A DNA stretch of 64,000 bases from Salminus brasiliensis (lineage: Eukaryota > Chordata > Actinopteri > Characiformes > Bryconidae): positions 23,145,662-23,209,661 of the forward strand of contig NC_132898.1 in the NCBI RefSeq assembly GCF_030463535.1, given 5' to 3'. A model generated the notes under the pieces. It saw only the letters and a list, made by a program, of their open reading frames with translations. It was not told the origin of the DNA and did not search any database. Shown here one piece after another: positions 35,851-47,329 of the stretch (within the stretch, counting starts at the first letter, position 1; each line of letters starts with the position of its first letter). Both the position numbers and the translations under genes were made by a program.

Positions 35851-36960
35851 AGGCCGAAATCATCACACACTCTCCTCAAACTGTGAAGAGATGTTCAGTA
35901 ATCTCTCATTTTGGCAACTTGGTGTGGTACTATGGTACTAGGTGGTTTCGGACAGCAGCTAACACGTCGTAGAATTTCATATCCCACAATGACCAATCCG
36001 TCATTTTGGAGGTATTTTGGAGGCATCAAGGCTGTTCTGCGGTCAGCTTCAATTATTCAGAATATAAGATGAATTATATTCCTTTCATAAATGTATGAAT
36101 CATATAGTATAATTTTATTATCTGTGGTGTTGTTTTTTCTGTCTTCTAAAGTAGCTAACAGCAGAAATGGCTTAATCTGGTCTTGTTAAGACTGTAAAAT
36201 GTCCTACAGTCCACTTTCTGCTTACTGCGGGTCTGTCAGACGTAGTGCTCTTTTTAACCAGGATGCCATTTGTAATTTATTCATAATATCTTGCTTTAAT
36301 GGGAGGAAGATTTAATGCAAATGAAGAAAGGCTGCTATGGTAAGCACAGGTTTCTTGATAAATTAGGACTGTGCTGTAGCAGTTAACAGCTTACCTTTGC
36401 TGTTAGGATTGTGCTGTGGCAGTTCTTCTGTAAAAATAGAAATAGAAGTCCTGCACCCATGAAATGTCCTTGAGCTTCAGGGATTTATGGTTTCCGAACT
36501 GTTCACAGGTAAAAGCAAAGTTGGCAATATCCAAGTACGAGGTAGGAAGCAGCCATAATAGCATTCCAGTCCTTCAACGTCTAGAGGACAAGTCGTTCGG
36601 ATCCGTGTTGTTAAAAGATCACAGTTTATCCATGTAAGACTTGCAGTCGTCCTTGCTGAGTTTGTCTCACGAATGTTACTCACTGCAACAATACCCCAAC
36701 ATGGCGCATCAGTGGCGTTTCACACAGTAAACACACCAGTACACTGTGCTATGAAAATGACCAAATGTGTCAGTAAATGCGGTTGCACATGAACAGATTT
36801 AATCAATGACATTAGCCGACGTAAACAACTTGGGGTTTTATCGGTATGGGTAAAGGAATGACAAAAATGTGCTGATATTTACCAGTTTACCCCATTTCAC
36901 AAGCATTGAATTAGCTAAAACCTAAATATGAACACTGTCTTCCTCATATGTGACATGTAA
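35851..36960. other. Intergenic, nothing recognised
   Basis: AT-rich single-copy-looking DNA. No tandem repeat and no splice-bounded frame. Confidence 0.35.
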
Positions 36961-37400
36961 TTAATCAACCAACACATGTTCAGGGTCTGAAGTGTGCTTC
37001 TTTAGTTCTACACTGGAGCGACAAAGCTAATGTAGCTGAAGTAATGGAACCAATTAGCATGGTGCTAACTGCAGGCCTATATCCTCACACACTCTAATGT
37101 GTAATGGAGGCCATCAAGTATGGAGGGCTGGGTCCATTCTTGGCTTTGTAGGCCATCGTCAGGGTTTGGAATCTAGCTAAAGTAATGGATCTAGTTAGCA
37201 TGGTGCTGGCTGCAGGCCTAAATCATCACACACTCCTGTTCAGTAATCTGTAAAAGGCTTGCTTCTGTGGTTTCTGACACTGTATGACCCACTGTTATCT
37301 AAAAACATGGACAAAAACACAGACGAAATTCAGTCTTCAAGATGCTGCTACTGTTTTTAGCGAACAAAGCCGAGCCTAATCTTGCCCCCATGGCCAACCT
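36961..37400. repeat. Fragments of three dispersed repeats
   Basis: 36,961-37,090 matches the 24.9 kb family. 37,090-37,170 matches the 35.7 kb repeat ('ggtccattcttggctttgta'). 37,250-37,345, read in reverse, matches the 21.6 kb family ('cagtgtcagaaaccaca'). Confidence 0.5.
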
Positions 37401-37534
37401 CATCATATTATTTCTAGAACTGTGCGAGGCAGCGTTCAGAAATGTGAGATTATACAGGAGCACACACTTTAACACACTTTAAAGGTTTATTTCAGTGAAT
37501 TTTATGGCAATACATTTAACCTCACAATAATCAT

Positions 37535-37735
37535 ATCAGGCAGGTCTTGTGGGGTGTTCCCGGTATGCAGTGTTCAGTACCTACGAAAAAATATTCCAAG
37601 AAAGAACAACCCGGTAAACCGCCGTCTGGGTCACAAGTGGCCAAGGCTCACTGGCTCACAACATGTGTAGTACATACCTCGACAGGTCAGAGCTTTTTCG
37701 GCAGAATGAGGGAGACCCTAAGTCAGTAAATTAAT
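37535..37735 (+). mobile_element. Internally deleted Tc1-like element, copy A of an inverted pair
   Basis: 'gcaggtcttgtggggtgttc' and 'atgcagtgttcagtacctac' match the 26.6 kb element. The right end ('cgacaggtcagagctttttc') reappears inverted in the copy at 37,940. Confidence 0.65.
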
Positions 37736-37939
37736 GAAGAACACATTCACTTTTGTAATAATGATGTGGGGTCAGTGCAGTGGTCATTAAAACTGGTGTA
37801 ACGTAGAGGACACTGTAACTCCACCAGGAGAGGCCTGAACAGGGACGTGCTTCATCACAGAGAAGAGTAATTAGTGTAATTTTGTAGCTGTAATGAGAAA
37901 AGTGCTGCAGAGTGTTCAGATTTAATTAGACAACCCGGC

Positions 37940-38130
37940 TAACATAACTGTACATGATATTTGTGGCGTTTGGGCCAAAAAGTAGCTGGATAATCACAGG
38001 CCTAATATTGAGTAGGTCCCCCTCATTCCGCCGAAAAAGCTCTGACCTGTCAAGGCATGGACTACACACAACCCCTGCAGCAGATCCTTTAAGTCCTAAG
38101 GGTTGTGAGGTGGGGTCTTTATTAGCATCA
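37940..38130 (-). mobile_element. Internally deleted Tc1-like element, copy B of an inverted pair
   Basis: 'cctaatattgagtaggtccc' and 'gaaaaagctctgacctgtca' are the reverse of the right end of the element at 37,535-37,735. 'gcagcagatcctttaagtcc' continues into the coding region read backwards. Confidence 0.65.
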
Positions 38131-39240
38131 ATCAGTCTTTAAATCGGGTGATGAATTAAAGAGTAGCCCCCCAGTATCACTTGAGATATGAATGTTAGGG
38201 GGTCAATAATCTGCGCCTAGAGGCGGGGCATAGTAAGATTGCCTATTCACTATTCAACTGGTGCGCAAATCTTTAAAACAAACAACGCAATGGATTATGG
38301 GTACATTTAGTGTACACTGTTTGTAAACTACTTATTGTGGTGCATTATGGGATTGTTACAGTGCACTGAAAATATGGCACTGTGTTTTGGACACCAGTAC
38401 AGAATGGCGGAACCCCATTAGTAGTTCACTATATAGAGAATAGGGCACAGTTTTGTACACAGCTAGAGAGTTTTCTGCTTCGTTCGTTGCTACAGCTACC
38501 AGTGGGAGTGTCAACACTTAGAAGGTCGCCGCCCACCACTGTGTAATAGTGAGTAAAATCCTCACTATTTCATTATCAGTAGAGGTGGAGTTACAGACGC
38601 TTGAAGTTTCAGCCTCTAGGGGGCGCACTAGTCAGACTTGGAACAGTAAAAATGTCATTTATCAACATAAAAGTTTTTGGTTTGTGCAAACCACTAGTTT
38701 TTACAAAATGCTACAAGAGGTATGTCTATAATAAAAAACAATATTTCAAGTCGACTGAAGATACATTAAAGCAGCGTTATGTAAGATTTGGTGATTTTTG
38801 CTTCTGGGCTCCCCCTACAGTTGGGAAGTGTAATGCACGTTTACTTCACTGGACAGCTGTATGCATGCATTTGTTGGCAAGCTGAGATATAGAGACGCGG
38901 CATCTGAAGGTAAATAAGTATGCGGTTAAGCGCGTAGAGTAATAATACAGGATTTTACACTAATATGACGCGAGTTACATTGAGCTTTATGCAGTTCTGG
39001 AGAGAGGTTCTCATGCAACTCCACCAAACCTGGCGTTCCAGCCCGGAGTGGCAATGACAGAGACGCCAGTCACCCTGTCACAGTCAGTGGAGCATCAGCA
39101 TGGTTCTGAAGCTGCTGTTGTGAAGTACAGCATGTACTGAATGCTGGTTTACATTACAGTTTGTAGAAATACAGGTCATTTACAAAAGAGCAAAACTAAA
39201 CAGAAAGCAGGAATAACAGAAACACAAGTCACTACATGTA
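38131..39240. other. Intergenic, nothing recognised
   Basis: 'gctctagagg'-like and 'ggctccccctacagttggga' (about 38,807) words suggest old repeat scraps. The short frames at 38.5-38.9 kb have no recognisable content. Confidence 0.3.
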
Positions 39241-39245
39241 CTTTA

Positions 39246-39492
39246 CACACACACACACGCACACACACACACACACACTTAGTCTCAGAAATAATATATG
39301 TATATATGACACAGAGCGAGATCCTCACACTCTAAGGGGACCGCTCTCTGTCCCATAAGCAGATTTCTGAAAGTTTCAAGATTGAAATAGTGAAATATTT
39401 ATCTGTTTGGTGGCAGTGAGTGTGTAAGAGAGTGTGTGTAAGTGTGTGTGTGTGTGTGTGTGTATGTATGTGTGTGTGTGTGTATGTGTGTG
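39246..39492. repeat. (CA)n and (GT)n microsatellites
   Basis: CA at 39,246-39,279 and interrupted GT at 39,419-39,492. In one-strand terms they form a pair of opposite orientation. Confidence 0.85.
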
Positions 39493-39627
39493 ACAAAGCA
39501 CACTCAGGGCAGGAGATCTTCCTGCAGAACAGCAGCAGCTGGAACAGCACACATGCTCCTGACCTTAGAACCACTGTGAATACAATATGAGGAGTATATG
39601 AAATGCCAAAGCAACGGATCTGTCTAA

Positions 39628-41095
39628 TGTCTAGTCGTGCATACACTGATTTACAGTGTACTCGTATATACACTGATTTACAGTGTACTTGTATATTTAC
39701 ATTTACATTTATGGCATTTAGCAGACGCTCTTATCCAGAGCGACTTACAAGGTTACTCGTATTACAGAGGTGGCCCAGTGTAGTGTTAGGAGTCTTGCCC
39801 AGGGACTCTTATTGGTGTAGCGCAGCATAGTCACCCAGACCGGGAATCGAACCCTGGTCTCCCACATGGTGTTGTTGTAACTCAATGGCAGGTGGTGGTG
39901 TTATCTGTTGCACCACACCAACCACATATGTGTATATGCACTGATTTGCAGTGTACTCATATATACACTGATTTACAGTGTACTCATATATACACTGATT
40001 TACAGTGTAGAGTATATAATTTTTTTATTCACAGTGTGCTCGCATATGCACTGATTTACAGTGTAGAGTATATAATTTTTTTTATTCACAGTGTGCTTGC
40101 ATATGCACTGATTTACAGTGAAGAGTATATAAATATTTTTATTTACAGTGTACTCGCATATGCACTGATTTACAGTGTAATCGTACATACACTGATTTAC
40201 AGTGTACTCATATACTGATTTACAGTGTAGAGTATATACATTTTATTATTTACAGTGTACTCGCATATGCAATGATTTACAGTGCAATCATACATACACT
40301 GATTTACAGTGTAATTGTATATACACTGATTTACAGTGTACTCATATATACACTGATTTACAGTGTACTCGTATATGTACACTGATTTACAGTGTACTTG
40401 TATATATACTGATTTACAGTGTACTTGTATACCAAGATTTATGGTGTACTCGTATACCAAGATTTACAGTGTACTCGTATATTTACTGATTTACAGTGTA
40501 CTTGTATATATACTGATTTACAGTGTACTCGTATATACACTGATTTACAGTGTACTTGTATACCAAGATTTATGGTGTACTCCTATACCAAGATTTACAG
40601 TGTACTTGTATATGCACTAATTTGCAGTGTACTCATATATACACTGATTTACAGTGAGGAGTGTATACATTTTTTTATTCACAGTGTGCTCACATATGCA
40701 CTGATTTACAGTGTACTCATATATACACTAATTTACAGTGTACTCATATATACACTTTTTATTTACAGTGTACTTGCATATGCACTGATTTACAGTGTAA
40801 TCATACATACACTGATTTACAGTGTACTCGTATATATACTGATTTACAGTGTACTTGTATATACTGATTTACAGTGTACTCGTATACCAAGAGTTACAGT
40901 GTACTTGTTTATATACTGATTTACAGTGTAATTATATATGCACTGATTTACAGTGTACTCATATATACACTGATTTACAGTGTACTCATATATACAGTGA
41001 TTTACAGTGTACTCATATATACACTTTTTTATTTACAGTGTACTCATATATGCACTGATTTACAGTGTAGAGTATATATACAGTGTACTCTTGCT
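39628..41095 (+). repeat. 27 bp minisatellite, about 45 copies, split by a SINE
   Basis: Unit is 'acagtgtactcatatataca' plus 'ctgattt'. Longer variants carry 'gtagagtatataattttttt'. The period is a multiple of three, so frames stay open on both strands (for example 40,419-40,919, a DLQCT-type nonapeptide repeat). Confidence 0.95.
39696..39925 (-). mobile_element. tRNA-derived SINE inserted in the 27 bp array
   Basis: Minus-strand element with an intact-looking B box (gggttcgattccc, about 39,842-39,854) and the tail 'gcgtctgctaaatgccataa'. Array units lie on both sides, so it inserted into a pre-existing array. It is the best-preserved copy of this family in the window. Confidence 0.85.
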
Positions 41096-41530
41096 TGATT
41101 TAATTGTTACATGTGTTACTTTGTATATTACATTGTACGCTATTAAGCTTGCAACTCGTGTTATATATTAAATATTTATTATAAAATGTCATATTATTTA
41201 TGTATATTATAATTTAATATGATAGATTTTAAATGTTAAAAAGTTAACAGTGTATATGATGTAGAGGATTAGTTTAGTGATGACCTGTTTCCATTAACAG
41301 GTTCCCTTTGTGATGCAGCTCTGTTGTGCTGGTTTGTCTGAAGTAATCAGGTCCTGTCATCACCTCACACCCACCGGACAACCTCATGGTCAGAACAGCC
41401 TTGGCCTAGTGGACCAGGTGTGAAGGACATAACTGTCTGGTGATAATTGACACTGGAATGCCTTCAGGTATTCTGATGAAACAACTTCTACTCTGCACCA
41501 ACAAGGAAAAAGACCATTACAGCAGATCAC
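41096..41530. other. Intergenic, nothing recognised
   Basis: AT-rich to 41,270, then mixed-composition DNA. Confidence 0.35.
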
Positions 41531-42010
41531 TCTCAACTCACTGTAATCACTCTCATCATGCTGCAATCACTCTTATCTCACTCTATTCACTCTTATTACA
41601 CAGTAATCACTCTCATCCCACTGTAATCACACTGTCATTTTCAACTCTTATTCTGATCACTCTTATTATACTGTAATCACTCTTATCTAACTGTAATATT
41701 CTAATCTCTCTGTAATGCTCTGATCACACTAATACTCTCATCTCATTCTAATCACTCTCATTACGCTGTAATCACTCTAATCACACTGTGATCACTTATC
41801 ACACTGTAATCACTCTTATCTCACTGTAATCACTCTTATCTCACTGTAATCACTCTTATTACACTACTCACTCTCATCACTCTGCTGTCACTCTGATCTC
41901 AGTCTAATACTCTTATCACACTGTGCTACTCTCATCTCACTCTAATCACTCTTATCACACTGTAGTGAGGCACACTGATGAGGCAAACATCCACCAGCTC
42001 ACCTGCAAAT

Positions 42011-42042
<32 letters not shown>

Positions 42043-42967
42043 AAACACATGTACAATCACACAACATTAGGAGTGTAAATCTGTGACCTCAATTCAAGCC
42101 AGCTGAAACCATTCAGTGCATCAGGAAATCTCTCATTTCCATCACAGTCTACTATTCATTCATTCCAAACAAACACTCCGTAGCGTGAGAACGTGGGAAT
42201 GATGAGTGATGGCGACAGAATCACACTCACTGTAATCACTCTTATTACACTACTCACTCTCATCACTCTGCTGTCACTCTGATCTCAGTCTAATACTCTT
42301 ATCACACTGTGCTACTCTCATCTCACTCTAATCACTCTTATCACACTGTAGTCACCTTTTCCCCCACTCTAATCACTCTCATCTTTCTATAATACTCTGA
42401 TCACACTGCAATACTCTTGTAATCAGTCTCATCATGCTGTAATCACTCTAATCACACTGATCATTCTGATCTTACTCTAATCACTCTCATTGCACTGTAA
42501 TCACTCTTATCTTACTCTAATAGTCTCACCTCATTCAAATCACTCTCATCACACTGTAATACTCTCATCTCACTTTATTCACTCTCATTGTGCTGTAATA
42601 ACTCTAATCACGCTGTGATCACTCTCATCACCCTTTAATCACTCTCATCACACTGTGATCAGTCTTATCACTGTGATGACTCTCATCACACTTTAGTCAC
42701 TTTCATTACACTGATCACACTCATCACACTGATCATTCTTATCTCACTCTAATTACTATCATTGTACTGTTATCACTTTCATCACACTTGAATCACTCAT
42801 CACACTGTGATCACTCTCATCACACTTTAATCCCTCTCATTACACTGATCACTCTCATCACACTCGAATTACTCTTATTACACTGTAATACTGTTATCTC
42901 ACTGTATTCACTTCTATTATACTATAATCCCTTTTATCACTCTTATCACTTTAATCACACTTGAATA

Positions 42968-42970
<3 letters not shown>
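41531..42970 (+). repeat. ~20 bp irregular minisatellite ('aatcactctcatcacactgt')
   Basis: More than 60 degenerate units of 'aatcactcttatctcactgt' type. It is interrupted by a foreign 250 bp block at about 41,974-42,230. The roughly 125 bp of array text before the block is repeated almost exactly after it. Confidence 0.9.
41974..42230 (+). repeat. Duplicated 250 bp block, copy A (inside the array)
   Basis: Runs from 'tgatgaggcaaacatccacc' to 'gcgacagaatcacactcact'. It is nearly identical to 44,010-44,262 apart from one or two substitutions and the CA-repeat length. Low divergence implies a recent event or an assembly fault. Confidence 0.9.

Positions 42971-43051
<81 letters not shown>
42971..43051. 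repeat. (TA)n microsatellite
   Basis: About 80 bp of pure TA embedded near the right edge of the 20 bp array. Confidence 0.95.
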
Positions 43052-43054
<3 letters not shown>

Positions 43055-43906
43055 TCATCACTCTAACCACTCTCCTCACTCTAATCACTCTTGTTTTACT
43101 GTAATACTTACAGAACAAATCTTTTCTCTCTGTCTCTATTCCCTCTTCTCTTCCATCCTTTCCTCTCTCTGTTTCAGGCTTTCATTATGTGTGTGTGTGT
43201 GAAAGTGTGAAAGTGTGTGAGGTTAAAAACAGTGACCTGGCTCTCAGCAGTGTGTCCGTCCTTCTTCTACCCTCTAAAACACACACACACACACACACAC
43301 ACATTCTTCAGTATCTTCTCCAGACTCTTCTTTTAGCTTGTATAAAAGAGATTTGTCTGTTGTCAGATTAATTAACTGGCCAGTTTCAGGTTTGGGATCA
43401 CCTCAGTCTTCTGGTTCGGGTTGTCCAGGATTACATAAAATAAGAAAATAAATAATCAAATGAACAGGAATAAACAAACAAACAAATAAATTAATAGATC
43501 ACTGAAAGTGGTCAGATGGCCTACATGTTCTTACCTAAATATGTTTACAGAGGGGACCAGATATTTCAGAGTTTTGCTGTGTTATGGGCTTTGCTACTTG
43601 TTTAAACCACATCTTAGCCCAGGGTATCTCAGCCCCTCTTATTTTTAAATAAAATAAGACAATTAAAAGCATAAAACAGGCCTAGATTTGCTGGCACACC
43701 ACACACAGGACTCTTATTGTGTCCCGGGCAGTTCTCAGTGGTCATTATAAACAAAGCAGAGCAGATAAATGCTGCTGGACGTTCAGTAGATGATTAACTC
43801 CAGAATGATGAAATATGCAAATACTGTATCTTTACTGTTTGTTTGATCCAGCCCTGTTTGTTTATTGGTATTTTGCCTCTGTTCCTCTCTGTATGTGTTT
43901 TTTCAG
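43052..43906. other. Intergenic with GT (43,187-43,200) and CA (43,280-43,302) runs
   Basis: Array remnants to 43,110, a pyrimidine-rich tract at 43,125-43,173, then unremarkable DNA. Confidence 0.35.
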
Positions 43907-43954
43907 GCTGGGAAAGTTCTCCAGCCAAAAACGTGCAGGAAAAGACAGAACAAG
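43907..43954 (+). other. Possible 48 bp internal exon
   Basis: A long pyrimidine tract ending tgttttttcag precedes 48 bp that end in a consensus donor (aacaag|gtcagt). All three frames are open. The phase-1 reading (WESSPAKNVQEKTEQ) looks most protein-like. No neighbouring exon or known protein could be linked to it. Confidence 0.2.
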
Positions 43955-44009
43955 GTCAGTCGCCATGGAGACCGCATCCATCCACACAGCCCAGGAGAGA
44001 GAAAGTGCT

Positions 44010-44262
44010 GATGAGGCAAACACCCACCAGCTCACCTGCAAATACACACACACACACACACACACACATACACAAACACATGTACAATCACACAACATTA
44101 GGAGTGTAAATCTGTGACCTCAATTCAAGCCAGCTGAAACCATTCAGTGCATCAGGAAATCTCTCATTTCCATCACAGTCTACTATTCATTCATTCCAAA
44201 CAAACACTCCGTAGCGTGAGAACGTGGGAATGATGAGTGATGGCGACAGAATCACACTCACG
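44010..44262 (+). repeat. Duplicated 250 bp block, copy B (probably the original)
   Basis: Same sequence as 41,974-42,230. Here it is continuous with unique DNA on both sides rather than with the minisatellite, so it is the more likely source. It includes a CA run (44,044-44,068). Confidence 0.9.
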
Positions 44263-44490
44263 CAGAAACGGATTTCCTCTATTTTATCCATCTGCTGGGA
44301 AAAGCGCCCGGCCGCAGTGCTAAACAGCAGCGGAATGGTGGGATACGCCAAACGACTCATCTTTCAGATCCCTAAAGGCTAAAGCAATGAAATAAACCTC
44401 CCTCAGGGCTTTCACAGCGTAGGGATAATCTCCTGCATATCCAGAGACAGCTGATAAAATTCATACATCCACTGAACTACTGTGTTCCAC
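44263..44490. promoter_or_regulatory. Possible conserved non-coding element
   Basis: Non-repetitive DNA with 'tctattttatccatctgctg', 'aatgaaataaacctccctc' and 'cagctgataaaattcatac'. No coding or splice signal. Composition-based suggestion only. Confidence 0.2.
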
Positions 44491-45284
44491 TGTGCTTTTC
44501 ACGCTCTGTTAGACCAGTCGTCATGTGACATTGATTTGACCTTCCGGCTTTAGGAAATGCTCTGGACACTGAGACGGAAGCAACCCAATCACAGTTCTAT
44601 TGTGAATGTCTAAACTGTGTACGGCAAGTCAAGGTTTATTGTGTTATATGAACATTTGTACAATGTTCAACAGGAGGCTCAGGTAATCACTCTACATCAC
44701 TCTAGCACCAGTATACAGAACTAAATATACAGAACTAAATATACTGAATATACTTAATATATAGAACTAAATACACAGAACTAGACTATTGAATCCAAAA
44801 CTAATATATATATATATGCTATAGTTTGAACTCAAGAACTATTTTAGTTTGCACTGTAACTGGGCCCAGCAGGTCCAGACCATAGTTCCCATATCAGTGC
44901 ATCCCACATATATCTCAGTTTAGTGTATAGAGTAGCCACACTCAGTTAAATAATAATTAAACTTCATCAATCCTAATCAATCAACATCAATACTAATATA
45001 TAAATATATATATATATCATCTTGCACATCTTTGGAAAAATATCATGATATGGAATTTTCTCATTATCACCCAGCGCTGTAAGCCTCAGTGAAACACACC
45101 CCCTTCTAAAGGTCTTCTTATTAAGAAAAATATATTGAAAATATTTCAAGAGCCTCTTTTGTTTAACTGGCATAATGTGAATCTGGCAGTGGTTCTTTAT
45201 AAAGATAATTTGTGTTTAGTATAACTTGTTATTTTTAGTCTATTTAAACTAGCTGGGGTTTTTCTTCAGTAAATAGTGAAGCAC
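44491..45284. other. Intergenic, nothing recognised
   Basis: AT-rich DNA with a few 'acagaactaaata' repeats (44,717-44,775) and short TA runs. Confidence 0.35.
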
Positions 45285-45341
45285 TTTTGTAAGTCACTCT
45301 GGATAAAAGTGTCTGCTAAATGCCGTAAATGTAAATGTAAT
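45285..45341 (+). mobile_element. SINE tail fragment
   Basis: 'gtaagtcactctggataaaa' and 'gtctgctaaatgccgtaaat' match the 3' tail of the SINEs at 1,097 and 39,696. The tRNA-like head is missing. Confidence 0.7.
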
Positions 45342-45884
45342 AATTTAATGAGAATGGATATGCTAGAAATGCTTGTATAAAGTTGACATTTTGGAGATAC
45401 AAGGTTTAGGTACAATGTAAAAACTGAGAAATGGCCACATATTGGATTCCAGGTCAAAATGAATGTTCAGTACAGTTATAAATCTAATTAATAGACACTG
45501 ATTTAGCTTTTATTCTCTCAGTATTGAAGATATAAAAGTCTCAGCAGGGCTTAATTAAGAATATTTGGCACTTTTGTCATTTTAAATTCCTTTTTAAAAA
45601 GCCCTGGGTACTTAAAAATGCCACATTGCTCTCTGCTTTCAAAGGTTTCATTAAAACCAAGACCTTATTCCTTATTTCGACGACTGGCGAATAATTCCAC
45701 AGCAATTAAAAGAAAAGGTCTTTTAAAGGTCAAAGCTTCATTTTCTGCTCCCTGTTTTATACTCGTCTTCTTTCACCCCCTTCTCACTAATAATGAGCTC
45801 TGAACATCAAATAAGAACAAAAGCACCCCTGTAAAAATGATCTCACAACAAACCCAGTCATTATCGTAAACTTGAGCTTTCCAT
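45342..45884. other. Intergenic, nothing recognised
   Basis: AT-rich DNA with no repeats or exons seen. Confidence 0.35.
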
Positions 45885-46580
45885 CATTCAGCTTACAGCA
45901 GTTTAGCCCCCCATTCAGCCTGTAGCAGTTTAGCCCCACCCATTCAGCCTGTAGCAGTTTAACCCCACCCATTCAGCCTGTAGCAGTTTAACCCCACCCA
46001 TTCAGCCTACAGCAGTTTAGCTGCTCCCATTCAGCCTATAGCAGTTTAACCCCACCCATTCAGCTTACAGCAGTTTAGCCCCACCCATTCAGCCTGTAGC
46101 AATTTAGCCATCCTATTCAGCCTATGGCAGTTTAGCCACTCCCATTCAGCCTATAGCAGTTTAACCCCACCCATTCAGCCTGTAGCAGTTTAGCTGATCC
46201 TATTCAGCCTGTAGCAGGTTAACCCCACCCATTCAGCCTGTAGCAGTTTAGCCACTCCCACACAGCCTATAGTAGTTTAACCCCACCCATTCAGCCTGTA
46301 GCAGTTTAACCACTCCCATTTAGCCTATAGCAGTTTAGCCACTCCCATTCAGCCTATAGCAGTTTAGCACCTCCCATTCAGCCTATAGCAGTTTAGCACC
46401 TCCCATTCAGCCTATAGCAGTTTAGCCACTCCCATTCAGCCTATAGCAGTTTAGCACCTCCCATTCAGCCTATAGCAGTTTAGCCCCACCCATTCAGCCT
46501 ATAGCAGTTTAGCCACTCCCATTCAGCCTGTAGCAGTTTAGGCACACCTTTTCAGTCTACAGCAGTTTAGCCCCGCCATT
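45885..46580 (+). repeat. 30 bp minisatellite, about 23 copies
   Basis: Unit is 'cattcagcctatagcagttt' plus 'agccactccc', with the alternative ends 'aaccccaccc' and 'agcacctccc'. Variant runs cluster, which is consistent with local slippage. Confidence 0.95.
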
Positions 46581-46759
46581 CTACTTATATACGTTTAGCT
46601 TTGACATAATGGATGCTGTAGTAGCTGTAGTAGTTTGCAACTTTTTATATGAGTGTATTTGTGTGAATCGCTGTAGCTTTGTCAGGGTAGATGTTCAGGC
46701 CCTGAGGTTGAAGAAGGTGCAGCAGTATGAGTGTTGATGCTCTGAGCTACGGGTCTGAT

Positions 46760-47060
46760 TATTCCCTCTAACCTGCAGCACAGTTTCACCACAATTTACA
46801 GCAGAGTTCCCGTCAGTCCCCTCCGCTCAGGCCCGCAGTGCTGGCTGTACTGTGTTTGTTATGGAGTGTAATTTGGCCTTGTGGCCAGGTACCTCCTTGC
46901 GGGCCCAGGTGAACACCTGCCATCTGTTTGGCTTCTGGATGGACATAACTGTACAGAGCCATTTTTCACAGGCAGTAGCAGTATTGTGGGTGTTGGGCAT
47001 TGGAGATTTGCATATCCAAACTTATCAGATTCATACAGGAGTAAAATCACTCCAGTATTA
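46760..47060 (+). promoter_or_regulatory. Candidate regulatory element with inverted E-boxes
   Basis: Non-repetitive block about 0.3-0.6 kb upstream of the CpG-rich segment. It holds caggtgaacacctg (46,906-46,919), two CAGGTG E-boxes facing each other, then catctg, and an octamer-like 'gatttgcatatcc' near 47,009. The open frame at 46,852-47,133 shows no domain, and I treat it as chance. Confidence 0.35.
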
Positions 47061-47329
47061 TTCTGTTTTTGATTATTACGTAAATGTATTTTTTTCCATC
47101 AGATTGACTATTTTACAAAAATTAATTATTTAGAATTATGTTAATAATAAATCTGAACTGAAGGATTCAACATGCTAACCTACAGTGCTTTCTATTTATT
47201 TTTTATTATTTATTCTATATATATATATATGCTATAATCTATCATCCTTTCCGTGAAATTAAAGCACATTTCTCAGTTATGAAGCAAAAACGTAAGCAAC
47301 AGTTTTAGCCGTTTGGTTCCATTTACTCG

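Noticed and set aside
40419..40919. 166-residue + frame (Cys/Tyr-rich)
   Set aside because: Translation of the 27 bp 'acagtgtactcatatataca' array.
46852..47133. 93-residue + frame
   Set aside because: No splice sites, no domain and a degenerate C-terminal end. The DNA looks regulatory rather than coding.
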